From Actinocorallia populi (GTDB lineage Bacteria; Actinomycetota; Actinomycetes; Streptosporangiales; Streptosporangiaceae), in assembly GCF_002995495.1 (NCBI RefSeq), contig NZ_PVZV01000002.1:372001-436000 (forward strand): a DNA stretch of 64,000 nucleotides. Direction: 5' to 3'. The notes beneath the pieces are model-generated. The model ran no database searches. It was not told the origin of the DNA and was given only the letters and a program-made list of their open reading frames with translations. Both the position numbers and the translations under genes were made by a program. The stretch's first letter is position 1; every line of letters begins with the position of its first letter. This document shows, one piece after another, positions 40,208 to 48,868 of the stretch.

Positions 40208-42124
40208 TCAAGTGCCGATCCTGCCGCCGTCCTTCTTGGTGACGACGACGGTGGCCGAGCGGGGGCGTCCTGCCGGGTCGAAGTCGGGCCAGTTGGACAC
40301 CACGCGGGGGTTCTCCACGGTGGGGGAGCCCCAGGCGGTGGTGGACTCGCCCGGGTGCTGGATGTTGACGAACAGGGAGCGGCCGTCGGCGGAGAAGGTC
40401 AGGCCGGTGACCTCGGAGCCGCGGGGGCCGACGAGGAAGCGCTTGATCTCCCTGGTCTTCGGGTCGCAGGCCAGCAGCATGTTGTTGCCGATGTTGTCGT
40501 AGCCCTTGGCGGGGAGGTTCTGCGAGGAGTTGGAGATGTCCGTCTGGATCCACAGACGGCCGTCCTCGTCGAAGCCGATGCCGTCGGGTGAGCCGTGGAT
40601 GGCCTCCGCGCCGAGCTCGACGGTCTTGTCGTAGGCGGGGTCGCCGGAGAGGATGAAGACCTCCCACTTGAAGGACAGCGCGGTGTTGTCGCCGCCCTTC
40701 TCGGCCCAGCGCAGGATGTGGCCGTAGGGGTTGGGCTTGCGCGGGCCGGCCGCGCCGCCGTTGCCGGAGCCGTTGGTCAGGGTGAGGAAGACGTCCTTGT
40801 TCTTCGGGTCGACCGCGACCCACTCGGGGCGGTCCAGCCGGGTGGCGCCGACGGCGTCGGCGGCGGTGCGGGTGCGGATGAGGACGTCGGCCTGGTCCTT
40901 CCAGCCGTTGGCCCTGGTCAGCGCGCCCTGCCCGAAGACGAGCGGCAGCCACACGCCCGACCCGTTGTCGTCGAACTTCGCCACGTACAGGGTGCCGTGG
41001 TCCAGGGGGCTCTGGCCGCGCCGGAGCCGGTCGCGCCAGCGGCCGTCGCCGACGAACTTGTAGACGTACTCGCCGTCCTGGTCGTCACCGGAGTAGACGA
41101 CGACGCGGCCCCTGGACTCGGTGACGGTCGCGCCCTCGTGCTTGAAGCGGCCCAGGGCGGTGCGCTTGACCGGCGCGGACCTGGGGGCGAACGGGTTGAT
41201 CTCCACGATCCACCCGAACCGGTTGACCTCCTTGCGGTTCTTGGCCAGGTCGAACCGCTCGTCGGCCTCGTGCCAGCGGTAGGGGGTGCCGGTGGCGGCC
41301 ACGCCGTAGCGCTTCTCCTCGGCGTCCGGGGTCCAGGAGGCGTCCTCGGTGCCGAAGTAGCCGTTCCAGTTCTCCTCGCAGGTGACGTAGGTGCCCCACG
41401 GGGTGTACCCGCTGGAGCAGTTGTTCAGGGTGCCCTGCGGGGCGTTGTTCGACTTCAGGGCGTCGTTCTCGAGCGTCACCGGGCCGGAGAACTTCACGGG
41501 GGTGGAGCCGGTGACGCGGCGGTTGAAGGGGGAGTCGACGTGCTCCCACGCGCCGTTCTCCCGGTTCCGGCGGATCTTCATGATGCTGACGCCGTGCGCG
41601 GCGAGAGCCTTGTCCACCTTCTCCTTGGTGACGACCTCGTCGCCCTCGGTGTAGAGGCCCTGGGTGTCGACGTACTCGTGGTTCACCGCGAGCAGGCCGG
41701 AGTCCTTGCTCAGCGGGAACAGGTGCATGCCGTCGTGGTTGGAGCCGATCTGGCGCTCCTGGTCGGCGGCGGTGTTGGAGGCGTCCTTCTTCCAGGCGGG
41801 GCCGCGCGAGTTCAGCGGGGTGCCCCAGGGGATGAGCACCTGGGCGGTGTACCCGGCGGGGACCACGATGGCGTCGTCGGTGCCGGGGGGCACCGCCTCG
41901 AAACCGAGCAGCTCCTTACCGGGCTTACCGGGCCTGCCCGGCTTGTCGGGGCGGCCGTACGCGACGGCGGAGGAGGCGAGGCCCGTCGTCAGGAAGCCCG
42001 CGGCGGCGACGACGGTGCCGCCCTTGATGATCGCGCGGCGGGACATGACGTCCTGGATGTGCCGGTTGGCGGAGGGGTTCGACGGGATGTCGTCCGGGTC
42101 GACGTCGGCGTTGACGCGGGTCAT
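40208..42124 (-). CDS. phoX: PhoX-family alkaline phosphatase, Tat-exported
   Basis: This 638-residue protein has a twin-arginine signal at SRRAIIKGG (residues 28-36), preceded by a 27-residue N-extension and followed by a hydrophobic run ending AVAYG. It has the PhoX/DUF839 pattern: GSNHDGMHLFPL, LAVNHEYVDTQG, TYVTCEENWNGYFG, GRFKHEGATV and FNRRVTG. PhoX enzymes are Ca2+/Fe-dependent extracellular phosphatases that release phosphate from monoesters when phosphate is low. A PHO-box-like direct repeat lies 77-98 bases upstream of its ATG (42124), consistent with PhoP control. Confidence 0.9.
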   Translation of the reverse strand: MTRVNADVDPDDIPSNPSANRHIQDVMSRRAIIKGGTVVAAAGFLTTGLASSAVAYGRPDKPGRPGKPGKELLGFEAVPPGTDDAIVVPAGYTAQVLIPWGTPLNSRGPAWKKDASNTAADQERQIGSNHDGMHLFPLSKDSGLLAVNHEYVDTQGLYTEGDEVVTKEKVDKALAAHGVSIMKIRRNRENGAWEHVDSPFNRRVTGSTPVKFSGPVTLENDALKSNNAPQGTLNNCSSGYTPWGTYVTCEENWNGYFGTEDASWTPDAEEKRYGVAATGTPYRWHEADERFDLAKNRKEVNRFGWIVEINPFAPRSAPVKRTALGRFKHEGATVTESRGRVVVYSGDDQDGEYVYKFVGDGRWRDRLRRGQSPLDHGTLYVAKFDDNGSGVWLPLVFGQGALTRANGWKDQADVLIRTRTAADAVGATRLDRPEWVAVDPKNKDVFLTLTNGSGNGGAAGPRKPNPYGHILRWAEKGGDNTALSFKWEVFILSGDPAYDKTVELGAEAIHGSPDGIGFDEDGRLWIQTDISNSSQNLPAKGYDNIGNNMLLACDPKTREIKRFLVGPRGSEVTGLTFSADGRSLFVNIQHPGESTTAWGSPTVENPRVVSNWPDFDPAGRPRSATVVVTKKDGGRIGT

Positions 42125-42200
42125 GGGGCAACCTCGTGTTTCACAAGTTCCTGGTGGGTTACCCGCGAGCTTGCTGGGGTGAGATGTCCGAGCAGGAAAA

Positions 42201-42222
42201 GCCGGGTGAACGACGGGGGAAG
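42201..42222 (-). promoter_or_regulatory. PHO-box-like direct repeat upstream of phoX
   Basis: On the coding (minus) strand two 11-bp units follow each other: CTTCCCCCGTC, then GTTCACCCGGC. The second agrees with the Streptomyces PhoP unit (G-G/T-T-C-A-Y-Y-Y-R-G/C-G) at 10 of 11 positions and the first at 7. It lies upstream of a phosphatase gene, where PhoP activation is expected. Confidence 0.6.
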
Positions 42223-42302
42223 CGCCGGGTCACCCCTGTCGCGGATGTCCTGGATCACCGGAAAAACCTCTTTGTCAGAGAGTGCTGTGTAGCGTCCCTC
42301 CC

Positions 42303-44729
42303 ATGTCGCACGGGTGGGACACGGCGCGCGAGCGCATCGAGGAGCTGCTGGACGCGGCCGGACGCGGGGCGGGCTCCGCGCTGGTCCTGCGGGGAGGGCC
42401 GGGGACGGGCAAGACCGCGCTGCTGGAGCGGGCCGCCGCCCGGAACGTCCGCGCGGTGCGCGCCCACGGGGTGGAGTTCGAGCCGGAGCTGCCGTTCACG
42501 GGACTGGGCAGGCTGGTCCTGCCGGTACGGGACCGGCTCGGCGGGCTGCCCGCGCCGCCGCGCCGGGCGCTGGAGAAGGCACTGGGCAGGACGGTCGGAG
42601 AACAGCGCTCCTCCCTGGTGACGGCGGTCCTGGCGCTGCTGGCGGAGCTGGCCGAGGACGAGCCGCTGCTGTGCCTCGTCGACGACGCGCAGTGGCTGGA
42701 CCAGGCTTCGGCGGAGGTGCTGCTGCGGGTGGCGCGCGGGCTGGTGACCGAGGGCGTGGTGCTGCTGTTCGCCGTACGGGAGGGCGCTCTGGCCGGTCAC
42801 GGCCTGCCGGAGCTGCGTCTGGAGGAGCCCGTGTCCCACGGCGGGCACGCCTTCCGGGAGAAGGCGGCGGGACTGCCGGAGGCGGCACGCGAGATGCTGC
42901 TGATCGCCGCGGTCGAGGCCACGGGGAACCTGGACGTCGTGGTGCGCGCGGCGGGAGCCGAGGAGGACGTGCTCGCGCCCGCCGTAGAGGCCGGGCTGAT
43001 CGAGATCACGACGGGGGAGGTGCGTTTCCCCCGGCCGTCGGTGCGGGCCGCCGTCCACGAGGAGGCCTCCCCGGAGCGGCGGGCGGCGGCGCACCGGGCG
43101 CTGGCGGGAGTGCTCGACGGACCGGAGAACGCCGACCGCAGGGCCTGGCACCGGGCCGCGGCCGCCACGGAGCCCGCCGAGGAGCTCGCGATCGGGCTGG
43201 AGGACGTCGCAGAGCGGGCGAGGAACCGCGACGGGCACTGGGCGGCGTCCCTCGCCTACGCGCGGGCCGCCGAGCTGAGCGAGACGGAGCCGGGCCGGGC
43301 GCGCAGGCTGCTGCTGGCGGCGGAGCGGGCGCTGGCGGCGGGACGGCCGGAGCGGGCCGCCGAACAGGCGGAAGCCGCCGCGAGGCTGCGGAGCGACCCG
43401 CGTTTCCGCACCCGTGCGGCCTGGGCAGAAGGACGGGCCCGGCACCGGCTGGGCGACTTCCGGACCGCGTACGAACGCTGCACCGAGTTCGCAGGCCAGG
43501 GCTCCGTGCCGCCGGACCGCATGCTCGTCCACGCCTTCCACAGCGCCTGGCACCTGGACGAGCCCGAGCTGCGCGCGGTCGCCGGACGCCTGGAGCCGCT
43601 GGAGGACCCGGTGGCCGAGCAGCAGGCGAACATCACGGGCAAGAGGATCCCCGCCTTCGCGGACTCCCTCGTCGAAGGCGAGCCGCTCGGCCTGATCCGG
43701 ATGTGCGGGCCCGCGCTCACCGCCGGATACGACCTGCCGGTCCGGGAGGCCATGACCCGCGCCACCGACCAGCTGTGCGCGCGGGATCCGATCGGGCCGC
43801 CCGCCGCGTCGTTCTTCTTCCTGGCGGTGGCGGAGTTCTTCCTGGGCAGGCATCTGGACGCCGCGGCGATCCTGGAGGACGCGCCCCGGGTGGCGCGGGA
43901 CGCCGGTGATCCGCTGTGGAGCAGCAGGATCCTGTCCGTCCGGGCGGTCCTGGCCGCGGTGGAGGGCAGGGAGAAGGAGTGCAGGGAGCTGGTCGAGGGC
44001 GCACGGGACGCCTCCGCTCCGGGCTCCACCGCCGCAGGGCAGGCCTGGACGTACTGGGCGCTGGGGCTGCTCGAACTCGGTCTGGGCCGGGCGGAGGCGG
44101 CCTTGGAGCACCTCGCCGTCCTGCAGGAGAAGCCGTTCGCCCACCACGTCTGCGCGGTGCGCAGCATCCCGGATCTGGTGGAGGCGGCCGTGCGGGCCGG
44201 CTCTCCCGAGACGGCCGCCCGGCCCTACACCGCCTTCGTCCGGTGGCGTGAGCGGTACTACGTGCCCTGGGCGTGGCCGCTGGTCCACCGCTGCGGGGCG
44301 CTGATGACGGGAGAGGGCAAGTACTACGCCGGAGCCCTGGTCCCGCAGGCCCGCCCGTTCGAACGGGCCCGCACGGAGCTGCTCTACGGCGAATGGCTGT
44401 GCGGAGAGGGCCGCGAGGCACAGGGAGGCGAGCACCTCGGACGGGCGCTGGAGACGTTCGAGGGGGTGCGAGCCGCGCCTTGGTCGGCCCGTGCCCGCAC
44501 GGCCCTGGAATCCGCCGGGCTCGCCGTGCCGCGGCCGGAACTCCCGCCCGCCGCGCTCCTGGCGCCGCGTGAGCTGCGCGTCTGCAGGATGGCGGCCCGG
44601 GGCCTGTCCGACCGGGACATCGCGGTCCGGCTCCTCCTCAGCCCCCGGACCGTCGCCCGCCACCTGTACCGGGCGTATCCGAAGCTCGCCGTCTCCGGCA
44701 GGGGCGGCCTGGCCTCACTGGACCTCTGA
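42303..44729 (+). CDS. Large LuxR-family regulator with AAA ATPase domain
   Basis: About 808 residues from ATG 42303. Order: an N-terminal ATPase with Walker A GGPGTGKTAL (~31) and Walker B LCLVDDAQWLD (~125), a long helical middle with TPR-like repeats rich in Ala, Glu and Arg, and a C-terminal LuxR helix-turn-helix (LAPRELRVCRMAARGLSDRD, then IAVRLLLSPRTVARHLYRAY). It belongs to the LAL/MalT-like group of big regulators, often linked to secondary metabolism or catabolism. No gene cluster of that kind lies beside it. The serpin gene follows by 42 bp on the same strand. Confidence 0.85.
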   Translation: MSHGWDTARERIEELLDAAGRGAGSALVLRGGPGTGKTALLERAAARNVRAVRAHGVEFEPELPFTGLGRLVLPVRDRLGGLPAPPRRALEKALGRTVGEQRSSLVTAVLALLAELAEDEPLLCLVDDAQWLDQASAEVLLRVARGLVTEGVVLLFAVREGALAGHGLPELRLEEPVSHGGHAFREKAAGLPEAAREMLLIAAVEATGNLDVVVRAAGAEEDVLAPAVEAGLIEITTGEVRFPRPSVRAAVHEEASPERRAAAHRALAGVLDGPENADRRAWHRAAAATEPAEELAIGLEDVAERARNRDGHWAASLAYARAAELSETEPGRARRLLLAAERALAAGRPERAAEQAEAAARLRSDPRFRTRAAWAEGRARHRLGDFRTAYERCTEFAGQGSVPPDRMLVHAFHSAWHLDEPELRAVAGRLEPLEDPVAEQQANITGKRIPAFADSLVEGEPLGLIRMCGPALTAGYDLPVREAMTRATDQLCARDPIGPPAASFFFLAVAEFFLGRHLDAAAILEDAPRVARDAGDPLWSSRILSVRAVLAAVEGREKECRELVEGARDASAPGSTAAGQAWTYWALGLLELGLGRAEAALEHLAVLQEKPFAHHVCAVRSIPDLVEAAVRAGSPETAARPYTAFVRWRERYYVPWAWPLVHRCGALMTGEGKYYAGALVPQARPFERARTELLYGEWLCGEGREAQGGEHLGRALETFEGVRAAPWSARARTALESAGLAVPRPELPPAALLAPRELRVCRMAARGLSDRDIAVRLLLSPRTVARHLYRAYPKLAVSGRGGLASLDL

Positions 44730-44771
44730 ACCGGGTGCAACGCGGAATCCGGGAGCGCCCGTCTACAGGAC

Positions 44772-45989
44772 ATGAAGATCTGGAGATGGACGGCGACGCT
44801 GCTGGCCCTGGCGGTCTGCGGCAGCGCGTGCGGGACGGGCGCGGAGGCGTCCGAGGTGCGGGGCCGGGTGCTGGACGTGCCCCCCGGCGAGGCCCGCCCC
44901 GTCATCGCGGGTGAGCTCCGGTTCGGGTTGCGGATGCTGGACGCCTGGTGCGCGCGGGATCCGAAGGCCAACGTGGTGTTCTCGCCGTCGAGCCTGGCCG
45001 GGGGCCTGGGCATGGCGGCGCTGGGCGCCGAGGGGGAGACCGCGGCCGAGATGGCCGCGGTTCTGGGCTGGCCGAAGGACCCGCTGGGCGGGCTGAAGGC
45101 ACGTTCCGACGTGCTGCGCGGCCTGAAGGAGGTGCGCACCAGCGACCAGGTGTGGGCGGACGAGGGCCTGAAGGCCGAGCAGGACTACCTCGACCGGGTG
45201 GCGACGGGTTACGGGGCGGGCCTGAAGCTGCTGCCGCTGGCGACCGACCCGGAGGGGTCCCGCAAGGCCGTCAACGACGCCATCAGCGACGACACCGAAG
45301 GAATGATCAAGGATCTGCTCCCCGAGGGCGCGCTGGACGGCGTCGGCTGGGTGCTCACCGACGCCATCCACCTCAAGGCCGAATGGGCGCAGGAGTTCGA
45401 GCCGGACAAGACCGCCACCGGGGCCTTCAGCACCGCCGCGGGGGGCCGGGCCGACGCGGAGTTCATGAACGGCACCGGCGACTTCGGCTACGCCCGCCAC
45501 GGAGGCTGGACCGGTGTGCGGCTGCCGTACGCGGGCGGCAGGCTCGGCATGCTCGCGCTGCTGCCCGACGGGGACGGCCGGGAGTGCCCGGAGATCGATG
45601 CCGGGACCGTCGAGTCCTTCGGCTCCGAGGCGGCGGGGACACGCCTGGAGGTGTCCCTGCCCAAGGTCGACCTGGAGACCGGGCAGGAGGTCGGCCCCCT
45701 CCTCCAGGGCCTCGGGATGACCACCGCCTTCTCCGACAAGGCAGACTTCACCGGCATCTCCCCGAGCACCGACCGCATCTCCGCCGTTCGCCACGCCGCG
45801 AAGCTCAGGGTGGACGAGAAGGGCACCGAGGCGGCCGCCGCGACCTCGGTCGAGATGGAGGTGAAGTCGTCGGCCCCGGAGGAACTGCCCCGGGTGGCCT
45901 TCGACCGTCCCTACCTCCTGCTCCTCCAGGACCTGTCCACCGGAGAGCCCCTCTTCCTCGCCCGGGTCGCGGACCCCTCCCGGAAATGA
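44772..45989 (+). CDS. Serpin-family protease inhibitor, lipoprotein
   Basis: This 405-residue protein begins MKIWRWTATLLALAVCGSAC. The lipobox CGSAC suggests a membrane lipid anchor at Cys20, so it acts outside the cell. The serpin fold is clear: NVVFSPSSLAGGLGMAALGA, DAIHLKAEWAQEF, RLPYAGGRLGMLALLP and LEVSLPKVDLETG. The reactive loop hinge GTEAAAATSVEM has the small residues needed for strand insertion. Counting from the hinge, P1 is Lys and P1' Ser (VK|SS), predicting trypsin-like targets. It follows the LuxR gene by 42 bp. Confidence 0.88.
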   Translation: MKIWRWTATLLALAVCGSACGTGAEASEVRGRVLDVPPGEARPVIAGELRFGLRMLDAWCARDPKANVVFSPSSLAGGLGMAALGAEGETAAEMAAVLGWPKDPLGGLKARSDVLRGLKEVRTSDQVWADEGLKAEQDYLDRVATGYGAGLKLLPLATDPEGSRKAVNDAISDDTEGMIKDLLPEGALDGVGWVLTDAIHLKAEWAQEFEPDKTATGAFSTAAGGRADAEFMNGTGDFGYARHGGWTGVRLPYAGGRLGMLALLPDGDGRECPEIDAGTVESFGSEAAGTRLEVSLPKVDLETGQEVGPLLQGLGMTTAFSDKADFTGISPSTDRISAVRHAAKLRVDEKGTEAAAATSVEMEVKSSAPEELPRVAFDRPYLLLLQDLSTGEPLFLARVADPSRK

Positions 45990-46077
45990 GGCGTGAACCC
46001 GGGACGGGCCGTGTGGAGAACGCGTATATGAACGAGATCCCGCGCCACGGCGGTTCTTCGACCCGGACGGGGGACCG

Positions 46078-46824
46078 ATGCCCTTCACGCTGAGCCACAT
46101 CGCGGCGGTCCTCCCGCTGCGGTCCCGCTTCCTCCTGCCGTCGGGCCTGGTCGTGGGGGCGACCGTGCCGGACGTGCCGCTCTTCGTCCCCGTGCTCGAC
46201 CGGCCCACCACCCACAGCCTCCTCGGCATGGTGACCTGGGACCTGGGCATGGGGCTGGTGCTGCTGGCGGTCTTCCACCTGCTGCTGAAACGGCCGCTGC
46301 TGGCGCTGTCCCCCCGGTTCCTGCGGGACAGGCTGACCCCGGTGGCGGACGGGCCGAGCCGGCGGCGGGCCCTGGGGGCGGCGGTGCCGTCGGTCCTGCT
46401 GGGCACCGCCACCCACGTGGTGTGGGACGCCTTCACCCACCTCACCGGACCCGCCGTCCAGGCCTTCCCCGAGCTGACCACGATGGTGAACGGGATGGCC
46501 TTCTACCGCTGGGCCCAGTACGGGTCGGGCGTGGGCGGCGCCCTCGCGGTCCTCGTCTGGCTGCTGTGGTGGCTGCGGCGGGCGCCCGCCGTCCCGTCCC
46601 CGGGCCTCTCCGCCCGGGCGCGGACGGCGGTGCTGCTCGCCGCGGTGGGTGCCGTGGGCGCGGGTCTGGCCGTGGCCGAGTTCGTGCGGGTCCCGTCGAG
46701 CCCGTACTTCCGCCTCAGGTACGCCGTGACGGACTCGATGGTGATGCTGGGCTGCTGGGCGCTGCTGTACTCGCTGCTCTACCGGGCGGTGAGACCCCTG
46801 GGCAGGAGGACCCGAGCCTCCTGA
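46078..46824 (+). CDS. DUF4184-family membrane protein
   Basis: This 248-residue integral membrane protein begins MPFTLSHIAAVLPL, the DUF4184 hallmark (PFTxSHPA/I-like), followed by LVVGATVPDVPLF and GTATHVVWDAFTHLTG. It has about six membrane helices. The His and Asp residues in SH, PD, and THVVWDAFTH resemble the metal-site arrangement of membrane phospholipase-C-like or YdjM-type proteins. Function is not established. It converges on the AlkZ-like gene. Confidence 0.8.
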   Translation: MPFTLSHIAAVLPLRSRFLLPSGLVVGATVPDVPLFVPVLDRPTTHSLLGMVTWDLGMGLVLLAVFHLLLKRPLLALSPRFLRDRLTPVADGPSRRRALGAAVPSVLLGTATHVVWDAFTHLTGPAVQAFPELTTMVNGMAFYRWAQYGSGVGGALAVLVWLLWWLRRAPAVPSPGLSARARTAVLLAAVGAVGAGLAVAEFVRVPSSPYFRLRYAVTDSMVMLGCWALLYSLLYRAVRPLGRRTRAS

Positions 46825-46834
46825 CCGGCCCGGG

Positions 46835-47902
46835 TCATTCCCGGAGCAGCCGGACCTCCCCGGCGCCGCGCAGGGCGGCGAGGCGCTCGGCCTCCTCGGC
46901 GAGGAGGTGCTCGGGCAGGGGTTCGAAGGCGGTCACGGTGAGGTCGAGCCGCTTGCCCTGGAGCCTGGTGCGCCAGGTTCCGGCGAGCTCTCCGCCCAGG
47001 AGGACCGCGCCGGGACTGCCGAGAGTGCGCCAGACCTGCTTCTCGCGCGCCTTCTCGGGAACGAGCATCGGACGGTCTCGCGTCTGCAGGTACGGGTCGC
47101 CCGGCGGCAGCAGGCGCAGCAGGCCCGGCGGGGGAGCGGCGGACAGCAGGGCGTCCACGGAGTCCGCGGGGAACCAGGCCCGCTTCCCTGCGACGTGCAC
47201 CTCGGCGAGGCCGTCCGGCCAGGCCGGTTTCAGCGCGGTTGCCGTGGTGCCGAGGAACCTGGCGGCCTCGGCCGGGGTGGCGGGACCGAGCAGGCGCAGG
47301 AACGTGCGCACGTACTCCGCCGTGCCCTCGGCCGTCTCGGGCGGCGGCACGGGGTCGGGCAGCGGGGCCAGCACGGTGCTCCGGCCCTCGGGCCGCACCT
47401 CGACCCCGCCGAAGAGCCCCGCGTGCTGGAAGAGGCCGCCGGAGACGTGCACGGCGTCGCAGCTCTGGCAGAAGTACGTGAGCGACTCGGGCACCAGCGC
47501 GCTGACGGCCGTGCTGACCTCGCCCTTGCCCATCGGCCCGGTGAGCACCCGGCGGAAGGCCTCCGCGGTGCGCCGGAACGCCTCCAGGCCCAGCTTCGCG
47601 CCCTCCTTGATCAGCGGATTGGTGATCCGGGCGGTGGCGTCGGCGTCCGACAGCGGCCACAACGCCGCGGCCAGCCGGCCCAGATCGGCGCGCCGGTGCA
47701 GGTGCGGGGCTCCCCGCACGCTCCACACCAGCGCCGTCCCCGCCTCGGCGGTGCCGCGCGCCGCCAGCGCCTGCCGCGCGGAGCCGTAGGGCGTGTTCTG
47801 CACGCCCAGATCCAGCACCGCCGGATCTGCGGACGTCCGGTCGAGGCCGTGCGCCGCCACCCGGTAGGCCAGGACCCGGTCACGGGACACATCGATGCTC
47901 AT
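46835..47902 (-). CDS. Winged-helix DNA-binding protein (AlkZ/DUF1006-like)
   Basis: About 355 residues from ATG 47902 (MSIDVSRDRVLAYRV). The start ...RDRVLAYRVAAHGLD and the block LGVQNTPYGSARQALAAR, then ALVWSVRGAPHLHRRADLG, fit the winged-helix HTH_42 family, whose members AlkZ and AlkX unhook DNA interstrand crosslinks. Their catalytic QxQ/QxD motif corresponds to QNT here, so the catalytic residue may differ. Binding to damaged DNA is plausible; activity is uncertain. Confidence 0.7.
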   Translation of the reverse strand: MSIDVSRDRVLAYRVAAHGLDRTSADPAVLDLGVQNTPYGSARQALAARGTAEAGTALVWSVRGAPHLHRRADLGRLAAALWPLSDADATARITNPLIKEGAKLGLEAFRRTAEAFRRVLTGPMGKGEVSTAVSALVPESLTYFCQSCDAVHVSGGLFQHAGLFGGVEVRPEGRSTVLAPLPDPVPPPETAEGTAEYVRTFLRLLGPATPAEAARFLGTTATALKPAWPDGLAEVHVAGKRAWFPADSVDALLSAAPPPGLLRLLPPGDPYLQTRDRPMLVPEKAREKQVWRTLGSPGAVLLGGELAGTWRTRLQGKRLDLTVTAFEPLPEHLLAEEAERLAALRGAGEVRLLRE

Positions 47903-47958
47903 CGGCCCCACGATAATCAGATGGACCGACGTTCCCCGGTGCCGGGAGAATGCGCGGC

Positions 47959-48858
47959 ATGAGCGATGAGCAGTGGCGGGTGCAGTTCGACGCGGAAGTC
48001 CGGTTCGCGAACGGAGGAGACCTGCGGGTCCGGGAGTTCCGGCTGGACGTCCCCGGCACGGACATCACGGATGAGGCACTGGCGGAGCTGCTCGTCCGCC
48101 ACCTGGGACTGCTCATGGTCGGCGAGGTGGAGATCTCCGCGAAGACGCTGATCCGCGAGGCGCACAAGGGCTCGCGCGGGGCGGAGTCCGGGCCCCGCGC
48201 CCGGCGGCTGGTCGAGCTCTCGCACACCCTGCGGGACGGCATGGTCACCGTGCCGGGCCTGCCCGCCCCGAGGATCGCCCCCCACGAGACCCACGCGCAG
48301 TCCCGCGAGCGGTACGCGCCGGGCACCGAGTTCCACTTCGCGAGCATCTCGATGGTGGGCAACACCGGCACCTACGTGGACGCCCCGCTGCACCGCTACG
48401 AGGACGGGACGGACCTGGCGGGGGTGCCCCTGGAGTCGCTGGCGGACCTGGAGGGCCTGGTCGTGCGGGCCGAGGGGCTGGCGGTGATCACCCGCGAGCT
48501 GCTGCTCCCCCTGGACGTGCGGGGCCGCGCGGTGCTCGTGCACACCGGCTGGTCACGGCACTGGGGCACCGAGCGCTACCTGTCCGGCCACCCGCACCTC
48601 ACCGAGGGGGCGGCGGAGTTCCTGGTCGAGCAGGGCGCCGCGGCGCTCGGCATCGACTCCCAGAACGTGGACGGCACCGCGGGCGGGGAGCGGCCGGTGC
48701 ACACCCGGCTGCTGGCCGCCGGGATCCCGGTCGTCGAGCACATGACGGGCCTGGAGGCCCTGCCGCCCCGGGGCTTCCGGTTCCACGCCGCGCCGCCGAG
48801 GATCACCGGGGTCGGGACCTTCCCGGTGCGGGCGTACGCGATCGTTACCGAAGAGTAG
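47959..48858 (+). CDS. Cyclase-family (kynurenine-formamidase-like) protein with N-terminal extension
   Basis: About 299 residues from ATG 47959. Residues 1-~75 are an extra domain (RVQFDAEVRFANGGDLRVRE) not present in standard cyclase-family enzymes. The core follows: LVELSHTLRDGM, then SMVGNTGTYVDAPLHRY near residue 135. The metal motif HxGTHxDxPxH reads NTGTYVDAPLH, with His changed to Asn and Tyr at two positions. Later blocks include VLVHTGWSRHWG and GIDSQNVDGTAGG. It probably hydrolyses an amide, lactone or similar group, but the altered motif makes the chemistry uncertain. Confidence 0.75.
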   Translation: MSDEQWRVQFDAEVRFANGGDLRVREFRLDVPGTDITDEALAELLVRHLGLLMVGEVEISAKTLIREAHKGSRGAESGPRARRLVELSHTLRDGMVTVPGLPAPRIAPHETHAQSRERYAPGTEFHFASISMVGNTGTYVDAPLHRYEDGTDLAGVPLESLADLEGLVVRAEGLAVITRELLLPLDVRGRAVLVHTGWSRHWGTERYLSGHPHLTEGAAEFLVEQGAAALGIDSQNVDGTAGGERPVHTRLLAAGIPVVEHMTGLEALPPRGFRFHAAPPRITGVGTFPVRAYAIVTEE

Positions 48859-48868
48859 CCTTGGGTGC

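Noticed and set aside
36752-40591. A 1279-codon open frame on the plus strand across the spermidine-synthase-like, channel and DinB-like genes
   Set aside because: It is a different frame of real genes, Arg/Pro/Gly-rich throughout, with no domain and no ribosome site.
42255-44663. An 802-codon minus-strand frame opposite the LuxR gene
   Set aside because: The LuxR frame has Walker and helix-turn-helix motifs; the opposite frame has none.
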